DNA of 64,000 bases. Source: Diplonema japonicum (taxonomy: Eukaryota > Euglenozoa > Diplonemea > Diplonemida > Diplonemidae). Positions within the stretch are counted from its first letter, which is position 1; each line of letters opens with the position of its first letter. This document shows positions 1 to 10,876 of this stretch, in pieces. The notes below the pieces were generated by a model. The model saw only the letters and a program-made list of their open reading frames with translations, ran no database searches and was not told where the DNA came from. A program made the position numbers and the translations under genes. The stretch covers positions 248,001 through 312,000 of the forward strand of contig OZ025661.1 in assembly GCA_964019335.1 (NCBI GenBank). Reading direction: 5' to 3'.

Positions 1-3000
1 CCACGCGCAGCACGAGCATCGTCCCCGGTTTCGGTTCTTCGTTAGGTGCGAGGACTTCCATCGTCAACATGCTTTTGTTGAACGACGCGCCCGACAGCGA
101 GAACGTCAGTGTCACGTTGCCGCTCTTTATGTTTGTAGAGGAAAAGCCTGACTTCTCTTTTTCGCTGGGTTCCGTCATCTTCACTGTTCCCGGTGGCGGG
201 ATGGTGGGCGGCGCTGCTGTTGGTGTGCTCGTCACCGGGACACCAGGAGGGAAGGTGGCGGGAATGCTTGTGGGAAGCTTCCCAGGCGGGTAAGTGGGTG
301 GGGCTTGCGTATCGGGCGCGTCGGTCGGTGGCGTGTTCGGTGGGTAGGTGGGCGGGATGGGGGTAGGGAGCACATTGGGCGGGTAAGTAGCAGGCGCAGT
401 AGTTTTGGGCGCCTGCGTATCAGGTACAGGTGTAGCAGGTGCAGTTGTTGGCTCGGCAGTGTCAGGAGCAGTCGTCTCGGGAGCCGGTGTAGCGGGAGGG
501 GATGTCTTAGGCACCAGAGTATCGGGAGCGTCAGTGTTGGGTGCAAACGTTTTTGGCACTTGTGTGTCAGGAGCTATCGTGTTCGGAGCATTCGTGTCAG
601 GAATACTTGTATCAGGAACTAGAGTATCGGGTGCTGTCGTGTCAGGAACGTTGGTGTCAGGAGCATCGGTGTCAGGGGCAACAGTATCAGGAACTAGAGT
701 ATCGGGTGCTGTCGTGTCCGGAGCGTTCGTGTCGGGGACAGTGGTATCAGGAGCGGTAGTGTCAGGGGCATCTGTATCTGGGGCGTCTGTTGCAGGAGCA
801 TCTGTGTCCGGTGCGTCTGTATCCGGGGCGTCTGTTGCAGGGGAGTCTGTGTCAGGAGCGTCTGTATCCGGTGCATATGTTGCAGGGGCGTCTGTGTCAG
901 GAGCGTCTGTATCCGGTGCACTCGTTGGTTCTGCAGTGTCCGGTGCGGACGTGTCAGGAGCTGGCGTATCTGGTGCAGTTGTAGGCTGAGCTGTGGGCGG
1001 TGCGGGGGTATCAGGAGCTGGCGTATCAGGAGGACTTGTTGGCGCTGCTGTCGGGCACGGCTGCATCTCCCAGTTGTTGCTTGTTTTACAGTATGCCACC
1101 TGGCAAGTACCCAAGTTGTTTGTGATAGTACACTTTTCACCGACATTTACCGCCAGACCAGCCGCGCAATCAGGGGAGCTTGGGGTGCTTATGCCAGTTG
1201 TCACAAGCGAGTCGAACGGACAACCGCAACCACTGGGAGGGACTGTCCAGACACCGAGCCTGCATGAGGCTTTGTAGCATGCAACGGAGTTAACCATAAT
1301 ACTGCATGATTCACCAGTGTTTGTGATGTCGCCACTGGAGCATCTCGGCTCGACTCCTGAAGCGCCTACGGGCAGCGTTGGGACCAGAGTGTCCCACTCG
1401 CAAGCATTGGGTACGCAAAGATTGGTAGTCGCAGACCATATCTTTCCCGTGCAGGAAGGGACCTTGCAGCCATGCCCGGTCAGTTTAATGCTGCACTGTT
1501 CGGTGCTGGGCACCAGCGCTCCACTCTTGCAGGTATTTGGCTGTCCAGGCTTAACAGTGGCTGCATTCAAAACGAGCTCGTCAAACGCGCACTTGTCTGG
1601 TTCGCACACTGGTGCGCCACCTAAAGCTGGCGTCCACGTGGAAGAGGAGCTGCATGTTTTCGTGGCGCATGCCATGGTTGGATCAGTCCACATGCATGCA
1701 TCTCCTTCGGGTACGAACATCCCAGCAGAGCAGTTCACGTGAGATCCTGGTGCGAGTGTTGCAGAGGCTGGTACTGACAACTTGTTGTAGCCGCACTCCA
1801 CAACGCATATAATATCCGTTTCGTCCCATACACCTCCCTTGCACTGCACAGTGTTGCAGTGCTTGCCCGTCATATCAAACTTACATTTCTGGTTGTTAAT
1901 GACAGGGTTTGTCATGCAATCTGCTGTTGTTATCGTAGCACCATTGAGGTTCAGGTCGGTCGTCACACAACCACAAGCCACTCCTGACACATCCCACGAG
2001 CCAGAATTGCAAGTGGCAGGGCCACAGTGGATCGCTGATGTTGTCTGGATGCCGCACACATTCGTGTCCAAAGTGATATCACCCAGGTCACAAATGGGCG
2101 CTCCAGCCATCGGCAGACCTGTGATCGCATCATTCCTGCATGCATCGGCAACGCACAACGGGGTCTTGTAGTCCCAGCCGGTTCCTGCCTTGCACTCTGG
2201 GCTGCGACATGGCCCGTCAAAGGTGCAGGAACCCCCCACCTGGACAATATCACCTGGCCTGCACCCAGGCTTGTTTGGCATGCTCGCAGTTGCCAACGGT
2301 GCGATGTCGTCGAACTTGCACGCATTATCCTCGCACACGTTTGTCGCCAGTGGCCAAGGGCCCCACCCACCACCACCACCACCGTTGCACTTCAGTTCTA
2401 CACAAGCCGCCCCCGCCCTGCTAAACTTGCACGTTTCGGCAACGTCAACCATCCCGCCGGTGGCGCACTCAGATGGTGACATGGGGTCCAATGTCTCGGT
2501 TCCAGTTAACATGCCCTGGAAGTCCAGAGCGTTGCACGCGGGACGGCACACCACTGTGTTCACAGACCACATCCCTGTCACGCAGTCAACTGGGTCGCAC
2601 TTCATCCCTGGCTGTGTGAAAGAACAGGTCGTCCCGTCAGCAACCGTGGACATGGAACACGCAGGGCCAGGCGTTGCCATGCCTACGTTAAGCAGGGTCA
2701 TGTCGCAGGGGGCGGGACACACCACCCCAGTAAGGTCCCACGTGCCAGAGTTGCAGGTTGCAGTCCCGCAACTTACGCCCATCACTGATACAGAGCACAT
2801 GCCTCCCGTAGACGTAATCAGTCCTAGTTGGCATCCGGGTTCAGGAGCAGTGGCCCCCGGGAAGCTGGTGATGAGCTCATCCCATGCGCAAGCCCCCGGC
2901 TCACATGGATCGGAGGGCACTGCAGGGGTCCATGTCCCGGAGTTGCATGTCATAGTTCTGCATGCGCCTCCTGAGATCTCGAAATGGCAGGTGCCCGAGG

Positions 3001-5188
3001 TATCAACAATCTCGCCTGAATGACAACCGGGGTTTGGTGTTGTTGGACCGCTTCCTGACAGTACACGTGTCTCAAGCTCATCGAAGGAACATGCGTCCAA
3101 CCTGCACACAGGGCCCATCGGTATGGGTTGCCATGTGGTGGGCGCTCCGCCGTTGCAGCTCATAGTCTTGCACGAGGCACCGGTCAGTTGGAATTTGCAT
3201 TTGCCGGCAACAAGAAGCATCCCACCAGAGACACAATTGAGATCGGAATTGCCGGAGTCGAGTGTGGCGCCCATAGTAACCGTGCTAGCGATGTCATCGT
3301 AGGCGCAAGCATCGTTACAGGTGAGGGTGGTGATGTCCCAGACACCGTTGTTGCAGGTGGTTGTGCCACAAGACAGCATGGGTCCCGTCCAATCACATGC
3401 AACACCATCAGCAACCTCTGGCCCAATGCATGACGTCATCACAGATGCCGGTTTTGTGATGTCGGACAGCAAGCACCCGCACACGACAGGTCCCCACGTA
3501 CCTGACATGCACTTCACATCTTCACAAGCAATTCCATTGACGCTGACGATACCTTCACAGTCATCGTTGTTTTGTGTGATGTCCCCGGCAATGGTGCAAG
3601 CATCGCTGCCCATATGCGTCTCTCCATTGGTCAGTGTGAGGTCTTCACTTAGGCAAGCACCGGCTTCGCATGTAGGGTTGGGGAAAGACCACACACCCTT
3701 TGAGCACACGGGTTTCTGGCACGTTTTACCCGCCTCTTCGACATCACAGACAGTGCCATCGGCAACGACCTTGTCCCAGAGGCATCCCGCAACGGGGAAC
3801 TGAGCAGCACCTGTAAGGGTGATGTCGTTCACAACACAGCCGTCTAGGAGGCAGGTGGGGGCCGTGACGTCAAAAGCCCCATTGGAGCACGTGATCGTTT
3901 CACAAGCACTGCCCGTTAGTTCGAAGTCGCAAGCATCACTGTCAAACACAATAAAGCCAAACGCACAACCGGTGCCTTCTGGCTGAGCACCAGCGGGCAC
4001 CGTAACGGCGTCGAACAAGCACGCATCTTGTGCGCACCTCGGAAGGTTCGTGCTCCAGTGACCTAACTCGCAGGCAGGATGGTCACACACCATTGACCCT
4101 GACGTGATAGTGCACTTCATGTTAGTATTCACAACTTGTCCGTCCTCACAACCTGTTCCCGTGGCGATGGCACCAGGCGAGAGGAACACATCGTTAAACG
4201 GACAGGCGTCATCGACGCACACCACATTGTCATCGACATCCCACTGCGAGCCTCCCATCACACAATGCTTTGCTTCGCAGGCACCGCCCGGGTAGACGAA
4301 GTCACAATAATTGCTGTCTTCCACAACGCCTCCCTTTCTGCACCCATCGGCAAGGGTGTCAACGACGCTTGCGGGTTTGTTCAAAGCAGCATAACTGCAC
4401 CCGCAAGTCACCACCGAGGGGAAGAAGGTACCGTCGACACACACTGTGGTGCTGCACAAAGCACTACCAGGGCTTGTCCACAGGCATTTAGTGGTATCGC
4501 TAACAGTAGGGGGGCAAGCGGTTGTCGCACCGAACGCCACAACTGATGCGGTGTTGCACAATGCAGCACTGGGGGTACATGTTGATGGTCCGTCCCACAA
4601 CCCTGTTGCGAGGCAGGTGATGGATGTACACGATGCAGATCCGCTGCGAGTAAAGGTGAGAACGACGCCCGCGTCAGCAAGCCTGCCACGTGGAAGCGAC
4701 CCAACGGCACCCAAAGTCGCCACAGCTTGGGACACACGGCACACAACACCCGTCTTGCACACCGGAGTGAGCACATCCCATACACCTGCTTTGCATTTGG
4801 GTGCTTCACATTGTTCACCGGGTTTTCGGAAGGTGCATACATGGCTATCATCGATAACGTGGCCAGGTATGCAGCCGTGCTCAATAGGAGACGCTCCGGC
4901 GGGTTCTGCCAAGTCGTTGAAGAGGCATCCGCCTGCAGAGCAGTATACCTCAGGTACATCCCAGACGAAGCCCAGAACGGGGTCGCTTATACACTTGTGT
5001 CGTGTGCACGTGAGGGTGTTTTTGCTGAACTCACAGATGGTTCCCTGGGGCAACAGATTCGTCCCCGAGCACCCTGGGCTTGCGGTGGTCGCGCCCAACG
5101 GGTTCTTGATTTCATTAAAACCACAGTCCGCTGTTACGGCTACAGCGAGGCACAGCACGCTTACAAGTTTCGCTTCGTATTTTATCAT
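1..5188 (-). CDS. giant secreted Cys-rich repeat protein (3' end outside window)
   Basis: One reading frame stays open from an ATG at 5188 to the left window edge, more than 1,720 codons without a stop, so the gene is 3'-truncated by the window. The protein begins with a signal peptide (MIKYEAKLVSVLCLAVAVTA). About twenty Cys-rich modules of roughly 60-65 residues follow, up to about residue 1370. A typical module reads ACLF-D ... PGA ... GC ... C-F ... G-x-x-C ... C-x-x-G-x-WDV-x-x-P-x-C. The ending resembles a sushi/CCP domain but the spacing does not fit, so I do not assign that family. Next comes a Pro/Asp/Thr/Ala stalk and a last segment of different composition with N-glycosylation-like sites. 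Role inferred: secreted or surface adhesive or protective glycoprotein; the anchor, if any, lies outside the window. An A-run directly precedes the ATG. I do not recognise a named family. Confidence 0.8.
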   Translation of the reverse strand, partial: MIKYEAKLVSVLCLAVAVTADCGFNEIKNPLGATTASPGCSGTNLLPQGTICEFSKNTLTCTRHKCISDPVLGFVWDVPEVYCSAGGCLFNDLAEPAGASPIEHGCIPGHVIDDSHVCTFRKPGEQCEAPKCKAGVWDVLTPVCKTGVVCRVSQAVATLGAVGSLPRGRLADAGVVLTFTRSGSASCTSITCLATGLWDGPSTCTPSAALCNTASVVAFGATTACPPTVSDTTKCLWTSPGSALCSTTVCVDGTFFPSVVTCGCSYAALNKPASVVDTLADGCRKGGVVEDSNYCDFVYPGGACEAKHCVMGGSQWDVDDNVVCVDDACPFNDVFLSPGAIATGTGCEDGQVVNTNMKCTITSGSMVCDHPACELGHWSTNLPRCAQDACLFDAVTVPAGAQPEGTGCAFGFIVFDSDACDFELTGSACETITCSNGAFDVTAPTCLLDGCVVNDITLTGAAQFPVAGCLWDKVVADGTVCDVEEAGKTCQKPVCSKGVWSFPNPTCEAGACLSEDLTLTNGETHMGSDACTIAGDITQNNDDCEGIVSVNGIACEDVKCMSGTWGPVVCGCLLSDITKPASVMTSCIGPEVADGVACDWTGPMLSCGTTTCNNGVWDITTLTCNDACAYDDIASTVTMGATLDSGNSDLNCVSGGMLLVAGKCKFQLTGASCKTMSCNGGAPTTWQPIPMGPVCRLDACSFDELETRVLSGSGPTTPNPGCHSGEIVDTSGTCHFEISGGACRTMTCNSGTWTPAVPSDPCEPGACAWDELITSFPGATAPEPGCQLGLITSTGGMCSVSVMGVSCGTATCNSGTWDLTGVVCPAPCDMTLLNVGMATPGPACSMSTVADGTTCSFTQPGMKCDPVDCVTGMWSVNTVVCRPACNALDFQGMLTGTETLDPMSPSECATGGMVDVAETCKFSRAGAACVELKCNGGGGGGWGPWPLATNVCEDNACKFDDIAPLATASMPNKPGCRPGDIVQVGGSCTFDGPCRSPECKAGTGWDYKTPLCVADACRNDAITGLPMAGAPICDLGDITLDTNVCGIQTTSAIHCGPATCNSGSWDVSGVACGCVTTDLNLNGATITTADCMTNPVINNQKCKFDMTGKHCNTVQCKGGVWDETDIICVVECGYNKLSVPASATLAPGSHVNCSAGMFVPEGDACMWTDPTMACATKTCSSSSTWTPALGGAPVCEPDKCAFDELVLNAATVKPGQPNTCKSGALVPSTEQCSIKLTGHGCKVPSCTGKIWSATTNLCVPNACEWDTLVPTLPVGASGVEPRCSSGDITNTGESCSIMVNSVACYKASCRLGVWTVPPSGCGCPFDSLVTTGISTPSSPDCAAGLAVNVGEKCTITNNLGTCQVAYCKTSNNWEMQPCPTAAPTSPPDTPAPDTPAPPTAQPTTAPDTPAPDTSAPDTAEPTSAPDTDAPDTDAPATYAPDTDAPDTDSPATDAPDTDAPDTDAPATDAPDTDAPDTTAPDTTVPDTNAPDTTAPDTLVPDTVAPDTDAPDTNVPDTTAPDTLVPDTSIPDTNAPNTIAPDTQVPKTFAPNTDAPDTLVPKTSPPATPAPETTAPDTAEPTTAPATPVPDTQAPKTTAPATYPPNVLPTPIPPTYPPNTPPTDAPDTQAPPTYPPGKLPTSIPATFPPGVPVTSTPTAAPPTIPPPGTVKMTEPSEKEKSGFSSTNIKSGNVTLTFSLSGASFNKSMLTMEVLAPNEEPKPGTMLVLRV
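301..1060 (-). repeat. Pro/Asp/Thr-rich stalk repeat in the giant secreted protein
   Basis: Read on the minus strand in the frame of the giant Cys-rich gene, this DNA encodes tandem variants of PDTDAPDTDAPATDAP, shading into PPT/APT-rich sequence. No cysteines are present. It is a low-complexity, likely extended and O-glycosylatable linker between the Cys-rich modules and the C-terminal region. The plus strand over the same bases gives an open VSGASVSGA reading, which is only the antisense of this repeat. Confidence 0.75.
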
Positions 5189-5428
5189 TGTTTTTTTTTA
5201 TATTTGTTTGCTTTTTCTTCGTTTCTTTTTTTTTTTTCTTTTCTCGTTTCTTTTCCGGTTTGATGCTTTTTTTTTTGTTCCCCCCTCCCCCTCCGCCCCA
5301 GGGGCTCACCCCCACCCTCCTCCCTCTCCTGTGTGGTTTTTTTTTTTCCCTCTTTTTGACCTTTTTTCAAAAGACATAAACTTTATCAACAAGTACCCCC
5401 CTTTTTTTTTCTCTCGGGTTTTCTATTT

Positions 5429-8400
5429 TTACAACATATGAAAAGGCAGTTGTTCAGACTGCGTCGAAACAGGCCGCCACGGGGTTGTCCTCTCTGGGAC
5501 AGTCCTGTGTGGGCTCCGAAGGTGGTCGAGAGTGTTATAAGAAGGAACGATGGTGACGATGGGCTCGCGTTCTGTAGGGAGGGACGAAGGGGGCTGGGAC
5601 CGCAGAATGTCGGGGAAGTCTCCGAGGTAAGGTGAAGGATTGAGACGGTAAGCCACGCAGAGCTCACGAATAACCGCATCAATCGAGGAGTTTGGGGAAC
5701 AGGCGATGTCGACGAGGTGAGGTGTTTGATAACCACTGGGAGGGTCGTGCCTATCAAAAAAGTCATCCACCCGATACGTGAAGACTGCACGGGGCTTACC
5801 CCCACACCACGCCTCAACATCAACCACCTTATTCGCCACGCAAAGCTGCATCATAATGTTATCCAACTGCAGCTCGGGGTTTGCCCCATGTGTGACCATG
5901 TCCATGTACGTAGGGATAGCGTTGAAAGGCAGCCCGCAAGCTTCGTGGAAGACGTTCAACCTGAAGACAGCAGCGTCAAATAACGTCCTCTCCACATTTC
6001 CCACACTTCCCACACTTGGGGCCTTGGTTGAAAACCGCACGCTCTGCGGTGACTTTGAAGCTGGAGCTTCCAACTTCTCTGATAAAGATAAAAGTTTGTT
6101 ACCGTGAGCATGCATTTGCGGTGGCAGTTCTGCAGGGGGTGTCGGTGTGGTAGTGATGGGTGGCGTGGGGCCTGCCATCGTACTTACGGTTTCCTCGTCG
6201 TCGTTTCGATCTCCTAACAGCTCGTATGTTTTAAGCAGCGCTTTTGGGAATGGCCCCACCCATTCCGATTCTTCCCGCCCCGTCAGCTTGCACAGCATCG
6301 CAGTGCCCTCGTCCACCGTGATCTCCTTCCTCGCAATTTTATGAATTGTTTCGTCCCTTACTGACCCAAACCGACCTTTGTTCGGGCCTAACAAACAGTC
6401 AAAACGGAATCTTACCAAAGCCGGCGGTTCTGAACCAAGCCATAGATAGTGATGTGCGCCGTCAATCTTGCACTGATTCAAGTATGATTGAAGGGTTCTA
6501 TCGATCCGTGTGGTGAGGTCCTCCGGTGTGTTTGCTTGGCGTATCGCCAGCTGCAGGTGATCGGTCGGGGCGGACGGGACAGTCTCAAGCTCCTTCTTGT
6601 GCATGTTTTCAAACGCGAAGAGACGGAATTTATTCCCAAGCATGGCAAGCTTCATGTCGGACACCGCAGGGCCACGTGGGCCAGATGTCTTCTGCGTCTT
6701 CAAAACCGCTGCGGGCGGGATCGGAACCACCACAGGAGCTTTTCTTGTCACGGTGTATCCCGGACGCATCGCCATGGGGTAGTCGCCTGTCCATTCCGCT
6801 TCGTCGGCACCTCTGTCTTTCCAATTCTTACAAAGCTGTTGCATGACAGTGTCTAATGTGTATTTCCCATTGGAGACTGCTTCGGCAATGGGTTCCGTCT
6901 CACCACCGGTACCGCTCGGATCGTAGATCCCGAAGAATGTGGAGACCGTCCAGTTTACGATGTGGATTGGAGTCAATGCACGCCACTCTCTCCAGTCTAG
7001 GTCCAGCTCGACTGCGTTCTGCGTCATGACGGACGAGAACCGTTCACCATCGTGGAGAACACGCTCGACAGCCTCGTCCAAGCGCTCCACCTCGTCGGAC
7101 CCAGCAGCACGCAGCATCCCTGCTAGGTTGAACCGTATCCGGTCTTCAGAAGGAGTCGGCTCGCGCAACGCTGTCGGGTAATCACCTATCCATTCGGCAG
7201 GGTCTCCTCCAGACTTCTTACATATATTTATCATTTCACGGTCTAACGCTTCAGGGGTCGTCGCGCGGGCTACGATTGCGTCGACGTGTAGCCACGATGC
7301 AGATGAGACGTTGTTGCGTTTGACATACTCCGACACGCGGTGTCTGATGAGCTCTTTCGGGGGGTTCCCCGTCCACGCGCTGTCCTCGATGTGGTAGTGG
7401 GAACACAGTTTTTCAACAACGGCCTGCAGCGTGTGCGTTCCCGCGGTGATCGATTGGACGAGTTTTGCAGCTTTTCCCGAGTTTTCAGGCGCGTGCCGGT
7501 CGTAAAAAACATCGAACAGAAACATAACAGCATCCGTCTTGACACGGCCGAAGGAGATCTGGCAGTACTCCTCGTCACCGATGACCCATTGCTCGCCCAT
7601 CTCGGTGGGGAGCTTTCCGTTGTGTTTTGTAGACGCGTGTGCCAAGAAACGTTCTTCATCTTCCGACGGCTTCGGATCATGGTCCGTCATGGCCCACCGT
7701 CCATCAACTGTCGAGAACAGCCAGCATCTCTTCTCATGGTTCTCCCACAACGGATGCTCATTCACCGTTCTGTCTACGCACTTTGAAAAGATCCCATCGA
7801 TATCTACAGGGGGGGTGTCATGGGTTGGAAATTCACTTGTAGCAATCATCTTATCGGGAATGGCAACAGGTGGAGGTGCTTCTTCTATATCCAACGTCTT
7901 TGAAACGTCCCATGTCCTCTCTCGTGTGGATTTATTCCACCAATATTTTCTGTTTGTTCGTAAATCGGTTTCTTCTACCCAACCGCCGTCTTCAATGGCT
8001 GTTTTTAAAATCTCGTCGGGGAGGGCTGCGAGATCTTCGTCGGGCGGAACGATGGGGTCTGGTGAGGGTTCTTGTTCGGGGGTTTTCTTACGTGGAGGCC
8101 TTCGTTCTTCTTCTGTAATTGTGAGGAGTTTTGTCTCGGGGAGTCCTGGGCCACGGGCAGCCAGGTTGATTCTTTTCTTGTGCGTTGTGGGTTTGAACTT
8201 CAACTGTTTTCTGTTGTGCGGCTGGATCACGATGTCCTTGAAAACCCAGTTGAACAGTGCGCCATCGTCAAACCTGAGCTTGATCAGCTCCACCCCAGGA
8301 AGGTACGAGACGGTGGTGGCCGGCTTGTTTAGATAGACGTGGGCTTTCCCACCGTAGTTGTAGGTAGATACAGGGATCTTCAGCGTTTTGACCTTGCATC

Positions 8401-8521
8401 CCAGAGGGATCTCGTCCCTCCAGGCGACCCTTACCCATTGCTCCTTTTCTTGGGCGGGTGGTTCTTTCCCCTCCGCCAAAGCTAGGGTCTTTTGGAAAAT
8501 AGATTTAAATGGTGCCGCCAT
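5429..8521 (-). CDS. 1030-residue protein with WW-like domain and eight degenerate LC..W.G..P repeats
   Basis: Intronless reading frame from ATG 8521. The N-terminal ~110 residues form a basic, beta-rich region of no family I recognise. A charged linker follows, then a WW-like motif near residues 180-205 (GGWVEETDLRTNRKYWW ... TW). From about residue 330 to the end there are about eight tandem units of 60-70 residues with the pattern [FR]-R-x-x-x-FF-x-x-[YH]-x-P ... L-D-x-V-M-x-x-L-C ... EW-x-G-[DF]-x-P-x-A-[LM]-R. The pattern recalls the short repeats ending in YGPEP that are widespread in kinetoplastid cytoskeletal and flagellar proteins; that link is my inference. There is no signal peptide or membrane segment, so it is probably a cytoplasmic or cytoskeletal scaffold. 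Confidence 0.75.
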   Translation of the reverse strand: MAAPFKSIFQKTLALAEGKEPPAQEKEQWVRVAWRDEIPLGCKVKTLKIPVSTYNYGGKAHVYLNKPATTVSYLPGVELIKLRFDDGALFNWVFKDIVIQPHNRKQLKFKPTTHKKRINLAARGPGLPETKLLTITEEERRPPRKKTPEQEPSPDPIVPPDEDLAALPDEILKTAIEDGGWVEETDLRTNRKYWWNKSTRERTWDVSKTLDIEEAPPPVAIPDKMIATSEFPTHDTPPVDIDGIFSKCVDRTVNEHPLWENHEKRCWLFSTVDGRWAMTDHDPKPSEDEERFLAHASTKHNGKLPTEMGEQWVIGDEEYCQISFGRVKTDAVMFLFDVFYDRHAPENSGKAAKLVQSITAGTHTLQAVVEKLCSHYHIEDSAWTGNPPKELIRHRVSEYVKRNNVSSASWLHVDAIVARATTPEALDREMINICKKSGGDPAEWIGDYPTALREPTPSEDRIRFNLAGMLRAAGSDEVERLDEAVERVLHDGERFSSVMTQNAVELDLDWREWRALTPIHIVNWTVSTFFGIYDPSGTGGETEPIAEAVSNGKYTLDTVMQQLCKNWKDRGADEAEWTGDYPMAMRPGYTVTRKAPVVVPIPPAAVLKTQKTSGPRGPAVSDMKLAMLGNKFRLFAFENMHKKELETVPSAPTDHLQLAIRQANTPEDLTTRIDRTLQSYLNQCKIDGAHHYLWLGSEPPALVRFRFDCLLGPNKGRFGSVRDETIHKIARKEITVDEGTAMLCKLTGREESEWVGPFPKALLKTYELLGDRNDDEETVSTMAGPTPPITTTPTPPAELPPQMHAHGNKLLSLSEKLEAPASKSPQSVRFSTKAPSVGSVGNVERTLFDAAVFRLNVFHEACGLPFNAIPTYMDMVTHGANPELQLDNIMMQLCVANKVVDVEAWCGGKPRAVFTYRVDDFFDRHDPPSGYQTPHLVDIACSPNSSIDAVIRELCVAYRLNPSPYLGDFPDILRSQPPSSLPTEREPIVTIVPSYNTLDHLRSPHRTVPERTTPWRPVSTQSEQLPFHML

Positions 8522-8669
8522 AAGGGTGTGTTAGCTTCTATCACATCTTTTTTTTTTTTTTTTTAAATCGGCTCTCCTTTTTTTTTCCCCCTTGTTATTA
8601 TTATAATTGAATGAGACAAAATAAAAGAAGGGGTATTTTTTTTTTGAAAGATCTAGAACAGAATATAAA

Positions 8670-8707
<38 letters not shown>

Positions 8708-9208
8708 CCCTTAAAAAGAGTAGGTGGTGGTGTTCCGAATTTGCGCAAAATCGGCTCTGACAATGTGAAAAAAAAAAGAGAGAAAGAACGTGACATTGAA
8801 AGCAAAACAAAACAAAAAACAAACAGAACTCTTTTTTTAAAGCATGGGGGGAAAAGGCAGCGGGAGAACCGATCTAAACAGGGGGGGGGGGGGGGGAAGA
8901 GAAAGGCGAACTATTTATCACTTCCGCATATGGGGGCAACGGGGAGAGGTATTTTTTGTTTTCTTTTTTTTTTGAAAATTTCTAAGTACAGGAGGGAGGG
9001 GGGAAGGAGAAAAAAAAAAAAGAGTTGGGCGGAGTTTGTGCAAAGTCAGGCATTATGTTTAAAAAAGCCCAACAAACCCGCTTTGATTTTTTTTTTTTAT
9101 TTTTTTTATTTTTTTTTAGCAATAACAATTTCATTTACAATATTTTTCTTGTTTCAAAAAAAGAAAAGCAAATTAAAAAAAGAAAATATCTAGTCATCTT
9201 CTTGCGAA

Positions 9209-9238
<30 letters not shown>
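8522..9238. other. intergenic, homopolymer-rich
   Basis: No gene seen. It contains a ~30-nt T run near 8676-8706, a G run at 8881-8896, and further A/T runs up to 9240. The stop codon of the APC7 gene is formed at the edge of the last T run. The short word AAATCGGCTCT occurs twice (about 8565 and 8748). Confidence 0.6.
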
Positions 9239-9245
<7 letters not shown>

Positions 9246-10876
9246 GTTGTTCCCCACAAACCTAAGCCCTGTAGCTTTCGCAAGCCCTCCTTAGCACGCT
9301 GGCTGTTGGGGTTAAGCTGAAGTGCATGCTGGAACGCGCTTTCAGCATTATCTGCAAAGTATTTTCAAAAAAAAAAATCCATACGTTGCTGCGAGAGCGC
9401 GGAGTAAATGGCAGCCTTCTTGAGCAACAACTGTTCGGAGGGAATCTCAGAGTTCAACCTGTTGATGGCCTTGCTGTGCTTCCCCTCCTCACAGTCTAGG
9501 TCGCACAACGGAAGCAGCGCATCGACACACTGTGAATCGATCCCCAACGCCTTAGTAAAATGGTCCCGCGCCAGCTTCACCTTAAGAAGACAATGGTACA
9601 CTTGCCCAAGCAAAGCCCAAGCAGGTGCGGAAGAAGGAAAAATATCAGTAGCCTCCTTGGCATAGGCGAGAGCAGCCTTTCCGTTCTTGTCTCTCACATA
9701 GGCCCGCACGATACCTTGATAAGACGGGATGTACCGATTAATGTTAAGCGCTTTCATATAATACTTTATAGCTTCCTGTGTCCTTCCAGCAGAAACAAGA
9801 TGTGAAGCAATAAACAGATAAGATCTGTGGAAGCAAGGTGAAAGCGGGATGGCTTTCAATGCGTAAGAGATAACAGTGTCAGCGGACTGTTCTGAATTGC
9901 CGGATTTCGCAACGGAAGCGACAATCCATGTTTCTGGTGAACTCGGTGCAGCGTCCAAACACTCCGAAGCGAGCTTGTTCAGTTCTGCAATCTGCCCCAA
10001 GTGTCGGAGAAGCGTTGAAAAAATATCCATCCCGCCAGTGAAGTACGGATCAATGGAACGAACCTTGTTGAACAGGGAGAGAGCTTCGATAGGTTTTGCC
10101 AACCTGTAGTAACACTCCGCAACGCTAGATGTGATGTATGTGTTTAAGGGTGATCGGATTCCTTTTGCAACAGCGATGGCTTCTGCGGGTTTTGCGGAGT
10201 GTTTGCAATACTGCATAACGATCCATTGGTGAACCTGTCTTGCTAGCTTGCTCCCGCTTTGCGCCGCGGCTTCGTACGAATCACATATTTTTTTGACGGT
10301 GGCGTCCCACATTCTTGCTTGTCCCTCGTTGGCCATTGCTATGCGTGATGTTTCGATGTAACCGTTGACAGCGTCTAGACAGTATTGGTTTTTTTGGATC
10401 GCACGGAGATAATGGTCGGAACTACTCCTCACGTTGCCCCTGCCTCTGTACAGAGTTGCCATTGCCATGTGTGTTTTCAAGGTTCTGTTGTGTTCGTCGA
10501 TGCATTTGAAGTACTCTAGCGCATCGTTCTCCATGGGGTCGCCGCGGACTTCCATGCAGCAGTTTGCTAGTTTTTCGTACAGTGAGACGGGTACGCTGGG
10601 GCTTTTGTGTTTGGATGTTGTTGCCGTCTTGTGGAAGTTCGTTGTCTTTCTGTCCAGTAACGGGGACGCCTTTCCCTTGTACTTGTCGAGGGCGTGGGTG
10701 TACCATAAGAGGGCTCGTTTGAACTGTCGCTGGCCTACCAGAGCGTCGCCGAACTCTGTGAGGAGCTCGCATGCCTCCTGGCCCTCCACGTACCCCAGGC
10801 CTAAGCCGCACAGTTGTGCAGCGCTGCTGTATTGTCCTTCCTCTACTAACGACCTTACTTCATGTAGAACTTCCAT
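9239..10876 (-). CDS. APC7: anaphase-promoting complex subunit 7 (TPR protein), two exons
   Basis: Exons 9385-10876 and 9239-9351, with a 33-nt intron 9352-9384 (GTATGG...TTTGCAG). The product is 534 residues, mostly TPR repeats. The segment around SIDPYFTGGMDIFSTLLRH aligns with the human APC7 DPYLIKGMDVYGYLLAR region, and the N-terminus and TPR spacing also agree. Splicing replaces a dead-end MDFFF tail with a C-terminal helix (HNAESAFQHALQLNPNSQRA) matching the last TPR of APC7 and ending in TAA inside a T run, which supports the intron. APC7 is a scaffold TPR subunit of the APC/C ubiquitin ligase, where it helps bind activators. The cell-cycle function is known for the family; the orthology is inferred from remembered similarity. 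Confidence 0.82.

Noticed and set aside
405-989. Plus-strand open frame rich in VSGASVSGA repeats
   Set aside because: It is the antisense of the minus-strand PDTDAP stalk, which continues in frame with a signal-peptide-bearing protein.
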